Source: Massilia sp. NR 4-1 | Lineage (GTDB): Bacteria > Pseudomonadota > Gammaproteobacteria > Burkholderiales > Burkholderiaceae_D | Assembly: GCF_001191005.1 (NCBI RefSeq) | Contig: NZ_CP012201.1 | Coordinates: 1,364,001-1,428,000 of the forward strand | Reading direction: 5' to 3' | DNA length: 64,000 nucleotides | Shown here: in pieces, positions 16,801 through 27,700 of the stretch | Layout of the letters: each line of letters starts with the position of its first letter | Position numbering within the stretch: position 1 is the stretch's first letter | The notes under the pieces: generated by a model | Told to the model about the DNA's origin: nothing | Database searches by the model: none | The model's input: only the letters and a program-made list of their open reading frames with translations | Position numbers and translations under genes: made by a program

Positions 16801-18742
16801 CGAAGACGCCAGCGCCCCGGCGCTGCTCGGGCGTCAGGCTGGATGGCGTGTAGCCGGCATCGCGCATGGCGCTCCAGCATGTTTCAAGAAACAGCAACTC
16901 CTGCGGATCGGTCATCTCCGCCTCGCGCGGCGGCATGGTGAACAGGCTGGTATCGAACTCTCCGGCATGGTCCAGGAAGCCGCCCCATTTGCCGTAACTG
17001 CCAAGCTGCTGCACCGCTTTGGCCGGATCGGCTTCGTAATGCTGCCGCCAATCCCAGCGCGTGGCGGGAATTTCACCGGTGGTGCGGCGGCCGGCCAGCA
17101 GATTGGCCCAGAACTCGGCTACGCTGGCGGCGCCGGCATAGCGGCCCGCCAAGCCGATGATGGCGATCGGTTCCCAGCCATTGCTGTGCGCCGCCTCCCT
17201 TGCCGCGGCAGGTGCTGCGGCGCCTGATGGAGGGAGTCCCGGCGTGGGTGTCGGTGCCGGCGCCGGCGGCAGCGCAGTGGCGGCGCTGGCCTGCGGCGCC
17301 ACGCCGCAGGCGGCGGCCAGCCGCGCGGCGTGGTACTGCAGAAGATAGGCGCACAGGGCTGCCGCTGTCCTGTGCTCGAAAAACGCGGTGCTGTCGATCT
17401 GGCCCAGTGTTTCGGCCAGCCGCGCCGCCAGCTGGGTGGCCAGGATGGAATCCAGCCCATAGCTGCTCAAGGATTCCTCCGGCAGGATCTGCTGCGCCGG
17501 CATGCGCAATACGTGCGCGATCTGCGCGGTGACGAAGGCCAGCGCGGCATCCGCCGCAGCGCCTGGCGCGGCGATGACGGGTGCCTCCATTGCCGCGGGG
17601 ACGGGGACGGTTACTGGAGCTGGAGCTGGAGTTGGCGCCTGCGCCGCAGCGCGCACCGTCCGCACCATGCCATCGCTCTGCGCAATGATCAATTGCTGGC
17701 CCAGATGGTGTGCGTCCTTGGCGGGAAACAGCACGCCTGAATATCCTTCGCCGCGCAGCACGGCTTCCCAGTTTTCGGGACTCAGCCCGGGCGAGCCGGG
17801 CAAGCGCAGTTCATCGTCCTCAAAACGCCACCAGCCGTCCAGCAGGCCGAAGGTGAGGTGCAGGTAGATACTGCTGCCGATCATCTCATTGATGAAGAAC
17901 AGGCCATTCCGCCGCAGCAGGCTCTTGGCGTGTCCCACCGTGGTACGGATGTCGCGGGTTGCGTGCAGCACGTTGGTGGCCAGGGCGACGTCATATGCGC
18001 CGGACTCGAAGCCCTGCGCCGCGGGCGCTTGCTCGATATCGAGCAGCGCGGTCTTCAGGTAAGGCGCCAGTGCCCCGAACTGGCTTTCGCCCACCTGCAG
18101 GAAAGCCTTCGACAGGTCGGTATAGGCATATTCGGCAATATTGCCGCTGTAGGGACGCAGCGCTTCCAGCAGGCGGCCGCTGGTGCCGCCCGTGCCCGCG
18201 CCGATTTCCACCATGCGCAAGCGCACGGCGGGATCGTGGGCGATACGCGCTTCGACGTAGCGCACCAGGTTCTCGGTCAGAACCTGGTTGAAGTGGTCGG
18301 CCACATGGTTGTTCCTGTAGATGTCCTGCACGCGAGCCATCGAGCCGTTCGGGAACAGCACATCGGTGGCGCGCACCTTGCCCGTCAGGATCGCCGGCAA
18401 GACCTCCAGCGTCGCTTCCAGCAGCGTGACATAGGCGGCCAGCTCCGGTGGCATCTGCCACTGCTCCCGGCCCTGGCGCCATTCGCGCGCCACGTCGGCC
18501 AGTTGCGCCGTGCTGCGCGCATGCCACAAGCCACCCTCCAGGCGGGCCAGGCCCGCCTCCTGCAACTGCAGCAGGCTCGCATCGAGCCAGCGCCGGAAGG
18601 GAGGCTGTACGCATGCCGCCAACGCCTGCGGCGCCTGCCCGCCCGCGCCGGGCGCCAGAATGCCGATCGTTTGCAGTTGCGCCAGCAGCCATTGCCGCAG
18701 CAGGCCGTCCATTGCCGCCGCCTTCATTTCATTTTGTTCCAT
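10817..18742 (-). CDS. Trans-AT polyketide synthase E: cMT-ACP-KS0-oMT-ACP-ACP-KS0-ACP-TE
   Basis: A 2641-residue terminal synthase. Domains (approximate residues): C-methyltransferase 15-350 (EIGAGTGG, YTDLSKAFL, NVLHAT, LLDGWWRF); ACP 394-467 (YGLDSI); KS0 520-940 with active Cys (DTMCSSSL) but AAANG instead of HGTGT; O-methyltransferase-type domain 1120-1394 (FDIGCGLGTD); two ACPs about 1454-1527 and 1560-1634 (GVNSI, GLNSI); a second KS0 1684-2100 (Cys in EAACASAL, QGMGS instead of HGTGT); ACP 2264-2347 (GLDSM); thioesterase of the alpha/beta hydrolase fold 2364-2630 (GWSFGG Ser, GTLDRF Asp, GAGHVPF His). It completes the module begun by the KS-KR end of PKS D, O-methylates the resulting hydroxyl, and hydrolyses or cyclises the product. 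Its ATG (18742) overlaps the end of PKS D by 14 nt. No AT domain. Confidence 0.93.
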   Translation of the reverse strand: MEQNEMKAAAMDGLLRQWLLAQLQTIGILAPGAGGQAPQALAACVQPPFRRWLDASLLQLQEAGLARLEGGLWHARSTAQLADVAREWRQGREQWQMPPELAAYVTLLEATLEVLPAILTGKVRATDVLFPNGSMARVQDIYRNNHVADHFNQVLTENLVRYVEARIAHDPAVRLRMVEIGAGTGGTSGRLLEALRPYSGNIAEYAYTDLSKAFLQVGESQFGALAPYLKTALLDIEQAPAAQGFESGAYDVALATNVLHATRDIRTTVGHAKSLLRRNGLFFINEMIGSSIYLHLTFGLLDGWWRFEDDELRLPGSPGLSPENWEAVLRGEGYSGVLFPAKDAHHLGQQLIIAQSDGMVRTVRAAAQAPTPAPAPVTVPVPAAMEAPVIAAPGAAADAALAFVTAQIAHVLRMPAQQILPEESLSSYGLDSILATQLAARLAETLGQIDSTAFFEHRTAAALCAYLLQYHAARLAAACGVAPQASAATALPPAPAPTPTPGLPPSGAAAPAAAREAAHSNGWEPIAIIGLAGRYAGAASVAEFWANLLAGRRTTGEIPATRWDWRQHYEADPAKAVQQLGSYGKWGGFLDHAGEFDTSLFTMPPREAEMTDPQELLFLETCWSAMRDAGYTPSSLTPEQRRGAGVFAAITKQYAFPPTSFASLANRVSYQLNFQGKSLAIDTMCSSSLVALHEACTYLQGEGRLALVGGVNLYLEPAKYVHLSASRFLAKGESCNAFGAGGEGFVPGEGVGAIVLKPLRLALEDGDSIYAVIRGSAVNHNGRSAGYTSSDPARQADVVRSALERAAIDPRSVGYIEAAANGIELGDAIEMSALGKVFGDGTGASGARRIGSVKPNIGHCEAASGMSQLTKVIMSLHHRMLAPTLLQGERNRHVDFARLPFEVQLAAEPWQPLQVDGLDVPRRAGVTGIGGGGVNAHVVLEEWLPPPRAAAPAQPSLLLLSAHTQDALRRTAADWIAHLPQLADSDLADLAWTLRRGREAMSKRLAVVAGSMAEFAEVLQLWLKGEGGGERWFSGDSQAPALSLSPQLVALAAQGEPRDQAQLWALGHALPLPQSPAGAPRKLLQLPAYAFERQVVWRPRATAAAPAPRQVAPAEPPAADAGAAYANNAEAFYSLSTMGASEEFREQYLTLCPYPERLPGHSMTRMFIDPAKCPEQFAYMQSRQIEMRQVLFGQQDFARTGRVFDIGCGLGTDVIQIAAQYPHIHTEGYTITGSQARLANQRIARSGLAGRALVHHRDSAKDRFPGRYDLVIGIEVTCHISDKEGVFSNIANALEDDGRVLLMDFIANGRGRITAPNIDIDISTRQDWIDVCADQGLVIDELIDVSPQIANFLYDPEAEANIAELPQVAKESFRNFANNYISLERGWVSYCLFRLRKEPGLSRAQRARINAERIAQPTPYPAALQRMQASGRSGYPLQQAAAAPPAARAGVPPAVPAAEPMAEVRDALAQIFLEVLGIERAQVEQAPDLAALGVNSIHAVQLAEAINTRFDLRLPSSLLSEYPSFNALAAASARTAAGAPPAPAMAAVSTENVNAANHASTTPSAVRQAVEAALIETQGYSLAQLRAAGSLAELGLNSIHAVAVVEAINAALDLTLPSSILFEFPTLDLLVAAIAAHSPDRPHPAPSAPLRTAPAVAAPLAAPAQAAIPASTQAAYPVPAPATPSAGYAIVGMSALFPGADSPQAFWRHIEQGSSRISAPPAARAEWRLNDGATYWGAFLERIDGFDPLCFGVTPKEAVWMSPEQRLLMTQVWRAFEAAGIAWDGELRTGVFIASGPSDYPAILARQGHHIPKIVPSMLPNRISHAFDLKGPSENCEAACASALLAVHRAVQSMEAGECEQVVVAAANLIMDAGAYQDLEAFNALSRDGECHPFQTNAGGYVRGEGIGALIIKPLARAEADGDRIYAVIRGTGIAHAGQGKSAMAADERGMAAAIGAALARAGTAPASVSYVEVQGMGSAACDQAEIRALAQYYAAAPGAPDCVIGTLKPVFGHCEYAASMASILKVVMALQHHVRPGIPGFGVLEPSLPLPPRFRLGAENQPWPVTAGADGRPLPRRAAVHAFGIGGVNGHMILEEYIAAAPPEPLKAQLPEGGEAQAFPLSARDPQALRGVAQALLAYLESNAQTALDGLARTLQTGRAAMRERLVLVADNRSGLLEGLRHYLAPAEEAAGARLYLHGRPVPASAAQAPGHAVALLASRWLAGQSVSWPRLHGTRPPLPLPLPGYPLRESGFWPAARAPAVPGQEQGAVALAPALRACVAEFLAPGTILRPEQTLAELGLDSMARLLLLQSLRAALRIELDAHALADDTTLAALSARLPATANAPIAPTAPEQAYQQWLVPPLRAAMIGLRQGVAEVFRGGQGPRLLLIPGLGMSGSVFLDHLEALTAQYEVMIYHYPGLGRSSSIGSGDLDAVVAHLFEVLDASAWGETAILGWSFGGLVAQKAALLRPRQCRALMLVSTMGAFEAAGPAQRPPASLRRLYEDDLEQVFAEPGCKAGPQRQRHIRAVLSGSQVLGALDGVAYLDALTRFDVSAALPHLALPVLIVAGTLDRFDQPRHSERLVSLIPGAKLVRIKGAGHVPFLTHPEAFRKALLRFLEKAHPGRSQPAADDRQQEAALP
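10850..13690 (-). other. Terminal KS0-ACP-TE release module of PKS E
   Basis: The KS-like domain keeps a Cys (CEAACASAL) and the GHCEYAAS His but has QGMGS where elongating KSs have HGTGT, so the decarboxylation His is missing. It is followed by one ACP (Ser in GLDSM near 11840) and a TE with GWSFGG (Ser near 11370). The likely role is to take over the finished chain without extension and pass it to the TE. Confidence 0.75.
13840..17180 (-). other. Non-elongating KS0-oMT-ACP-ACP module of PKS E
   Basis: KS0 (15920-17180) reads EAAANGIELGD where active KSs read EAHGTGTxLGD, so the catalytic His is Ala. The methyltransferase (about 14560-15380) has a class I SAM loop FDIGCGLG unlike the cMT domains. 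Two ACPs carry Asn before the Ser (GVNSI, GLNSI). In trans-AT synthases KS0-oMT modules methylate the beta-hydroxyl made by the previous module without extending the chain. Confidence 0.75.
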
Positions 18743-21700
18743 TATCTCGATCTCGTCCCAGGTAAAAGGCGCAAGCGTGCGCCATCAAGTCATCGTTTGA
18801 AACAAGGCCCGGCGCCGCACCGGGGCGGCGCCGGGCCTCAAGCCAGGTGGCAATGGCGCGCAAGGTGCCGTACCGCGCGCAATCCGCGCCGGTCAGCACT
18901 TCAGCGCCGCCGGTCAATTCATTGCATGCCCGGGCCAGCCACTCGAAGCCGGCGGCATCGAAACCGTAGTCCAGCAGCGGACAGTCGGCGTCGAGCTGCG
19001 GCGGCGCCACATTGATGCGCTGCCCCGCCAGCCGCTGCAAGGCCTCCAGCGTGCCGGTCCGCGGTGTCCCCAGCAGGTCGAGCAGCGCCGGCGCTGCGTC
19101 GGCGACGGTAACGCCGGCGTTGTCCTGCTCCAGCGTCTTCAGCACGCCGAGCTGGCCCGCCGCCCCGCCCAGGAAGCGGCGCAGCACGTCCAGCCCTTCC
19201 GCCACTTCGATCGAGCCGATGCCGAGGCTGGCCATGCGCAGGCGGTAGGCTTCATGGGCGACCGCACCCACACTGCCCCAATACCCCCAATTCACCGTTT
19301 TCACGGGATACGGCAGCTCGCGTTCCAGCTTGCGCGCCAGCGCGTCCTGGAAGGTGCAGCCGGCCGCATAGTTGGCCTGGCCCGGAGCGCCGCCGAACGC
19401 GATCATTGACGAGAAGAACAGCATGAAATCGAGCGGTTCGCCGGCCAGCGCGGCCGCCAGGCCGAGCGCCACGCCGGCCTTGGCGCGCAAGGCGGAGAGA
19501 AAGCGCGCCTCGCTCATCTCGGCCACGCTCTGATCGGCCAGCACCAGCGCCGAGTGCAGCACGCCATGGATCGCGCCGTGCCGTGCCTTGATCGCGGCGC
19601 AGGCCGCGCGCATGGCCGCGGCATCGGCGGCATCGACCTGCCAGTATTCCGGCGCCAGCCCGCCATCGGCGGCGGTGGCGATGGCCGCTTCGATTCCGGC
19701 GTCCGGCGCGCGCCTTCCCAGCCAGACGATGCGGGCGCGATGGCTGCGTATCAGTGCGCCCGACCATGCGGCACCGATGCCGCCGGCGCCGCCGGCCACC
19801 ACGTAAACGCCGCCCTCGCGGTATGGCGCCGCCGCTTCGGGCAGGGTGTGGCCGGCCGCCAGGTGCTGCCGGTACCAGCGTCCGGCGCGGTAAGCCAGTG
19901 CCTTGCCCTGCCCCGGCAGCTCCAGCCCTTGCAAGCTGTCCCACGCCAGCTCCTGCCGCGCGGGCAAGTCCAGCAATTCGATCCGCCAATGCGGATATTC
20001 GGCCGCCAGGGTCGCTGCCAGGCCATGCACGGCCGCGTCTTCGGGCCGCAGCTCGTCGTCTTCGCCGATCGCCACCGCCTGGCGCGTCAACACCGTCAAT
20101 GTCAACGGCCGCGTACCGTAGCCGGCCGCCAGCAATGCCTTGCAACAGCGTAGCAAGGCAATGGCACGCTGCTGCTGTGCCAAGGCCAGCGCCGGATCGG
20201 TGGACGCCAGCGCAGCGCCCTGCGGCGCCAGCCACACCACGCGCTGCAGCGTGGAAGCAGCTGCCAGGGCGGCGCCGATCTCCTCGACCGGCGCGTCCAG
20301 CGCGCAAACGTGGACGCGCGCATGCGGCGCGCCGGCCTGCAAGGCGGCCAGCGGCGCCGCGTCGCTGCCCAGCAGCAGCGTCGGCTGCGCGGCCCCTGGC
20401 CGTCCGGCCTGTGGCGTCGCGCGCCATACCGGCTGCAGCAAAGTCAGCGGCGCTGCCGCCGCCGGTGGCGTCGATGCCTGCGCTTGGGCCAGCAGCGACA
20501 GCATGGCCGGCGCCTCGCGTCCAGCCATTTCCTGCGGCGCAACCGGCGCCTGTGGCTGGACCGCAGGCGCCGCCGGCACTGCAGGCGTCTGCGCCAACAG
20601 GTGCGCTACGCCATAGCGTTCGCCCTGGAATGGGTAGGCCGGCAAATGCAGGCGCTGCGGATGGGTCGTCCCATGCAAGCGCGCCCAATCGACCGCCATG
20701 CCCTGGCTCCAGGCCTGGCCCAGCTGCTCCCAATCGCCGCCGTCGAACCATGCCTGAACGCGCGCCGCGTCCACCGCCACTGGCGCGGCCAGCCTTTGCT
20801 CCTTGAGCGAGGCCCGGAAACCACCTGGCGGCAAGGCGGCACCGGAAATAAAGGCCCGCAAGCCGGCGCGCAATTGCTCCGGCGTCGCCGCGCGCAGGGC
20901 CAGTCTTTCATCCATCGGCAGCCGTCCGGCCTGCAAGGTATACGCGATGCGCTGCAGTGCATCGGACGGCAGATCGTCCTGTGCCAGCAAGGCCAGCAAC
21001 TGGCGCGCGCGCGCCAGCAGGCGCTCCGGATCGCGCGCCGACAGCAGTACCAGCACCTCGCGCCGGGGCGCGTCGCCATCCGGCGGCGGGCTGACATGCT
21101 CGCGCAGCACCACCGCCGCATTGGCGCCGCCGGCGCCGAACGAGGAGACGCTGGCGATTCTTGCGCCGCCCTGCGCCGGCGCATCCCAGGCCTGCAGGCT
21201 GTGCTGTAGGCGGAATGGGGTGCGCGCAAAATCGATCTCGGGATTGGCCTGCTCGGCGTGCAAGGTCGGCGCCAGCATGCGGTGCTTCATCTGCAGCAGC
21301 ACCTTGGTCACGCCGGCGATGCCCGCCGCGCTCTCGGTATGGCCGATATTGGTCTTGACCGATCCCAGGGCGCAGAACTGGCGTTCCTGGGTCTGCCGTT
21401 CAAAGGCCAGCGTCAACCCGCGCACCTCGATCGGATCGCCCAGCGCGGTGCCGGTGCCATGCGCCTCCACATAACTGACCATACGCGGCGTCACCCCGGC
21501 CTGCTGGTAAGCCTGGGCCACAACGTCGGCCTGCGCCTGTGGACTGGGCACCGTATAGCCATGGGTCTTGCCGCCGGCGTTGAGGGCGCTGCCCAGCAGC
21601 ACGCCGTAAATATCGTCGCCGTCGGCCAGGGCCTGGCGCAGCGGCTTGAGCAGCATGGCGCCGACGCCTTCGCCGTCCACGAAACCGTTGGCGCGCGCGC

Positions 21701-24700
21701 CGAAGGCGCGCACCTGCGGACCGTCGCTCAGCATATTCATGGCCGACAGCCGCTGATAATGCGCCGGGTCCGTGACCAGGTTGACGCCGCCGACCAGGGC
21801 GCAGTCGATACTGCCGGCACGCAGCGCGTCCAGCGCCAGGTGCAGCGCCGTGAGCGAAGATGAACAGGCGCTGTCCAGCGCCATGCTCGGGCCGCGGAAA
21901 TCGAACAGGTAGGAGATGCGGTTGGCGATCGACCAATGCCGCACTCCGGTCGGATAGTTGGCGTTCATCACGCCGACGTACACGCCGACCCGCTTATCGC
22001 GGCTGAGCGTTGCCGGCACATGGCCGGCATCCTCGATGCAGCAATATGCCTGTTCCACGAAAAGCCGTTCCTGCGGGTCCATATTGTGCGCTTCGGCCAT
22101 GGCAATCTGGAAGAAGAGCGGATCGAAGCGGTCGATATCGTCGATAAAACCGCCGTAGCGGGAACTGATCGGCGCGCGGCCGCCGGCCGCGCCCGGCGCA
22201 TAGTCGCGCCAGTTCCAGCGTTCGGCGGGGATTTCCCCGATGGCGCTGCGGCCGGAACGCAGCAGCTGCCACAGTTCGTCCAGCGTGGCGGCATGCGGAT
22301 AGCGCCCGGCTAGGCCGATCACGGCAATTTCGCCGTTGCCGGCGACCGCATCGGCTTGGCCGGCGGCGCCGGCCGCCAGCGGCGCAGCGCCGTCGGCTAC
22401 GTTGGAGGCCGCCGCTGCCGGCGCGGCCTGCGGCGGCACGCCGGCAGGTTCGCCCAGCAAGGCCGCTACCGCCGCCGCATGGCGCGCCAGGAAGTGCTCG
22501 GCCAGCGCATCCAGGGTATTGTGCTCAAACAGCAGCGAGGCCGGTACATCGTCGAACACTTCGCGCAAACCGCTGGTGATCTGCTGGACCGTAATCGAAT
22601 CGATGCCATAGCGCTCCAGCGTCTGGTCGCCGGCAATCCGCGCAGGTTCGATCTCCAGGGTTGCGCCGATCAGCTGGCGCAGCCAGTTGAGCAGGCCGTC
22701 GCGCTGGCCGGCCGTGGCGGCGGCTGTGGGCGGCACCGCCACAGCTGCAAGGGACGGCGCCTGGATGGCGGCCAGCGCCGCCGGCGTTTCCGCTGGGCGC
22801 GGCAGCAAGGCCACGCCGTCGCTGAAGGCCGCCACCACCTGCTGGCCGGCCGCATGCGCAGCGGCGGCCGGGAAGGCCACATGCTGGAAACCGCTCAGTT
22901 CCAGCATGGCCTGCCACTGCCGAGGCGCCAGTCCCGGACTGCCCGGCAGGCGTACATCTTCATCGTCAAAGCGCCACCAGCCGTCGAGCAGGCCGAAGGT
23001 CAGGTGGGTGTATGCCTGGAAGGTGCTCAGCTCATTCAGCAGCAGCAGGCCGCCCTCTTTCAGCAAGGAGTGTGCATGGGCCAGCGTCGTCTGCATATTG
23101 CAGGTGGCATGCAGGACATTGGCGGCGATGACCACATCGTAGTGTCCCGCCGCCAGGCCCTGGGCCGTGGGGGCCTGCTCCACGTCGAAAATGCGGCACT
23201 CCAGCTGCGGCCAGGCCGCGCCGAAGCGGTTGCGGCCATGCGCCAGGAATGCCTTCGACAGATCGGTATAGCAGTATTCCTCGATCTGGGCGGCAAACGG
23301 TTGCAGGCGCTCCAGCAAGGCTGCCGTGGTCGCGCCGGAACCCGCGCCGATTTCCAGAATGCGCAGGCGGGCCGCCGGTGCGGCCTGGCGGCACTGCTCC
23401 AGGTAAGCCAGCAGCGTGTCGCCCAGCACGGCGTTGAAGTGGTCGGCAACGGCGCTGCCCTGGTACACGCCCGCCACCATCGCCATCGATCCGCCGGGGA
23501 ACATGATGTCGGTCGCCAGCGTGGCGCCGCGCAGGATTGCAGGCAAGGCTGCCAGCGTGGCGTCGACCAGGGCCAGTTGCTCGCCGCTGCCGGCGCCGGC
23601 GCTCCAGCGCTGGCGCAGCTCCGGCCAGCGCTGCGCCGTGTCCGCCGCCATCGCCGGCGGCAACACATCGTCCCGTCCCTGGCGGCCCAGGTAGCCCTGC
23701 CGCAGCAACACGTTGACGCTGGCGTCGAACCAGCGCCGGTAGCGGCCGGCGATGCCCAGCCGCGCCGCCAGCGCTGCCTGCGGCACGCCTTCGGCGGGCC
23801 AGTCCAGCAGGCGCAGTTGCGCGGCCATGCGTTCGAGCAGGGCCTCTTCCAGCTCCGCCATGCCGGCCGCGTCCCAGCTCAAGCTGCGGGACGCCGCCGG
23901 CACGCGCCAGCCGCGCACCGGCGCGGCCTGGTCCGAGGCCAGCAGCCAGCCGCGGTAGGCCGCAGCCGGCGCGTGCGGCCGCAAGGCGTGCACCATGGCC
24001 AGCTGCTCGTGCGCGGACGCCAGCAGCAATTCCAGTGCCGCCATCGCCGGCCCCGGCTCGATCGAACCGATTCCCAGTTCCGCCATCCGCCTGCGGTAGG
24101 CCGGGGTGGCGACCGCGCCGATGCTGCCCCAGTAACCCCAGTTGATCACCTTGACCCGGCACGCCAGCTCGCTGCGCAGCGCCTGGGCGAACGCGTCGGC
24201 GTAGGTGCAGCCGGCGGCGTAATTGCCCTGTCCCGCATTGCGCGCAAAGGCGTTGAAGGAGGAGAAGAACAGCACAAAGTCGAGTCCCGGCTGCTGGCGC
24301 GCCAGCGCGGCAAGGCCGTGCGCCACCTGCACCTTGGCGTGCAGCACGCGCACAAAGCCGGCGTCGTCCAGTTCCGCCAGCGCACTGTCCTGCAGCACCA
24401 TGGCCGCATGCACCACGCCGTGCAGTGCGCCAAAGCGCGCCGCCACCTCGGCACCCGCCCGGCACAGGGCGTGGACATCGGCGGCGTCGGCCTGCAGGTA
24501 CAGGGGCGGCCGCCCGAGCTGCGCCAGGCGGGCCAGTTGCGCTTGAATGTCGGCATCGGCGGGCCGCCGGCCCAGCCACACCACCTGGGCGTCATACTGG
24601 CGGATCAGGTATTCGCTATATGCCACGCCCAGACCACCGGCGCCGCCGATCAGCAAATACACGCCGCCATGGCGGTATGCGCTTTGGGCCACGGGATGCG

Positions 24701-27700
24701 GCGCCACCGGCAGCAGGCCAGCGCGCAGCCACAGGCCGTGGCGATGCGCCAGTGTGTCGCCCGCCGCGCTGGCGGGCAGTCGCAGCAATTCTTCGACGGC
24801 GGGCGGCGTTTGTGCCGCCAGGTCGGCCAGGCGTACCTGCCAATGCGGATATTCCTTGGCCAGTGCGCCGATCAGCCCATGAATGGCCGCCTGCGCCGGG
24901 TCGGCGCGCTCGTCACCGCCGCAGGCCACCGCATTGCGCGTCACGAACAGGCAATCGAGACGGTGCCGGCCCGCCCCGGCGGCGAGCAGCGCCTTGATCC
25001 AATGGAAGCACGCCATCACGCAGTCGCCGGCCTCCCCTTCCGGCGCAAGCCACAGCAAGGCCCGGGTGGCGGCCAGGGTTGCCGCCAGCGCCGGATCGGC
25101 CCAATCGCCCATTCCAGCCTGGCGCGCCGCGCCGCAGGACTGGCGCAGCTCTTGCACCGTATATGGGCCGGCGCCGACGGTCAGATCGGGAGCGAAACCG
25201 TCCGATGGCGGCAAGGCCGCGATTTCCCAGCGCGGCGCGAACAGCAGATCGCCCGTGGCGTCCGGCATGCGCGCCGGCTGCGCGGGCGCGGCCAGGGCTG
25301 GCGCCGCCTGCGGTGCGGCGGGCTGGCTGGCGCGCAGGCATAGATTGCGCACACTGGCGCAAGCCGCACCATGCTGATCGTACAGCGCGATATGCACGGC
25401 CTGCAGTTCCGGCCGCGCGGCGGCCAGTTCGCTCACGCGCAGTACCGCATACATGCTTGGCGTCAGCGGCCCATGGATGTCGAGCGCGTCGAGCGAGAAC
25501 GGCATCGTTGCCCCGTTCCGGCCGTTTCCGGCGAATACGCCCAGCGCGGCCTGGAATGCCGCGTCGAGCAGGCCGGGGTGCAGAACGAAGCCGGAAGCGG
25601 CGGCCTGCGGCAATTCCAGCCGCGCCACGGCCATGCCATCGCCCAGGTGCAGGCGCGCCAGTCCGCGGTGGAAGGGGCCGTACTCGATCCCCATGCTCTC
25701 GAATGTGCGGTAGGCCGTGTCGCTATCGAGCTGCCCCTGGCCGCAGGTTTCCAGCAGCGCACCAAGGTCGGCCGCCGCCATCGGCGCCGGCGCGGCCAGT
25801 ACGGCCTCGCCGCTGCTGCAAGCCTGCCAGCCGCCGGCGTCCGCGCTTTCGATCTGCCAGAGCACGCGCTCGGCGCTGCGCTTGCTCAAGGTGATGCGCA
25901 GCGTCGCCCCCGCATCGGCGGCGAGCGGCCGCAGCCAGGCGATATTCTGCAGCTGCAGTGCCGGCGCCGCCTGCCCGCTGGCTTGCTCGATGGCGGCGCG
26001 CGCCAGTTCCAGCTGGGCGGCGCCCGACAGCAGCTTGCGGCCGGCCACGCGATGGTCCGTGAACCATGCTTCGTCGCCGCTGAAATGCGATATGAAGCAA
26101 TGCTGCTCGAACGTGGAGTGATTGCGCTGCAGGAGGGGATGCAGCCAGGCCCCCGCGCCTTGCGCGGCCATGGCTGGCGCATCGATCCAATAGCGTTCAC
26201 GCGCGAATGGATAGGTCGGCGCGCCGATGCGGCGTGCGCGCCGCGCGCCGGGCAGCGACAGCCAGTCCACCGCCGTTCCTTCCAGCCAGGCCGCCAGTGC
26301 CGGCGCCAGGCCGGCAAACGCTTGCGGCGCCTGCACGGCGGGCAGCTTGGTCAGCGTATTGGCGTGGCCGGCCTGGCCGGGCCGGGCCAGATAGTCGTCC
26401 AGCTGCGCCCCCAGCTCCTGCAGCGAACGCACCACCAGGGCCAGCCGGCATTCCCAGTGATCGCGCCCGGTCTGCAAGGTGTAGGCGAGATCCGGCAAGG
26501 CAGCCGCATCGAAACGCCCCGCCGCCAGCGCCGCCCGCAACTGCCGCGCCGCGTCTTGCAGGCGCGCCGCATCGCGCGCCGTCAGCAGGATCGCAAATTC
26601 CTGCTGTTGCGCGGGCTGTTCCAGCGCCGGCCGGTCATGGTACTGCTCCACCACCACGTGGGCGTTGGCGCCGCCCGCGCCGAACGAGGAGATGCCGGCA
26701 ATACGCGGCGCCACGCGCCGCTGGCCGCTGGCGTCCGTATACTCCGGCGCCACCCAGTCCGCCAGTTCCCGCTGCAGGAAGAAGGGACTGTCTTCCAGGG
26801 CCAGATGGGGATTGACCGTTGCCGCGTGCAGCGAAGGCGCCAGTTTGCCATGCCGCATTTGCAGCAGCACCTTGGTCAGGGCGCTGATGCCGGCCGCGCT
26901 CTCGCAATGGCCGATCATGGACTTGACCGAACCGATGGCGCAGAAGCGGCGCTGGTCGGTAAAGTCGCGGAACGCCTTGTTCAGCCCCGCCAGCTCGATC
27001 GGATCGCCCAGCGCCGTGCCGGTGCCGTGGGCTTCCACATAGCTGACCAGGCGCGGGTCGACGCCCGCGCGGCGGTAAGCGCGGCCAATGACCTCGGCCT
27101 GGGCATCCGGATTGGGCACCGTGAAGCCGTTGGCCTTGCCGCCATGGTTGACCGCGACCGCGCGGATCACGCCATGGATCCGGTCGCCATCGGCTTCGGC
27201 CTGCGCCAGCGGCTTGAGCAGCACCACGCCCACGCCCTCGCCCGGCACATAACCGTCGCCGCCTTCGCCGAAGCTGGCGCAGCGCCCGCTGCTGGAAGCG
27301 AAGCGTCCCTGGGCCAAGGCGATGAATTTATTCGGATGCACCGACAGATTGACGCCGCCGGCCAGGGCCATCCGGCAAGCGCCGGAAGCCAGGCTGTCGC
27401 ACGCCAGGCTCAGCGCCGTCAGCGACGAGGAACACATGCTGTCGACCGCCATGCTGGGGCCATGCAGGTCGAAAAAGTGCGATACGCGGTTGGCTACCGA
27501 AGCCGCATTGCCGGGCAAGGCCATCTGCCGGCCGGCCAGCGTATGCTGCGCGCCGTATAACTGGTACTCCTCGTACATCACGCCGGCGAAAACGCCGATA
27601 TTGCGTTCCTTGCCGTGCGGCCGGGCCGCGCCCAGGGCCGCGCGCGGGTAGCCGGCGTCCTCCAGCGCCGCGCTGGCGCACTGCAGGAACAGGCGTTCCT

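Noticed and set aside
22356..25343. Long plus-strand frame opposite PKS D (and similar ones at 27615-30317, 37383-39674, 39753-42098, 58146-61697)
   Set aside because: Same reason: low-complexity antisense frames exactly opposite well-supported domains.
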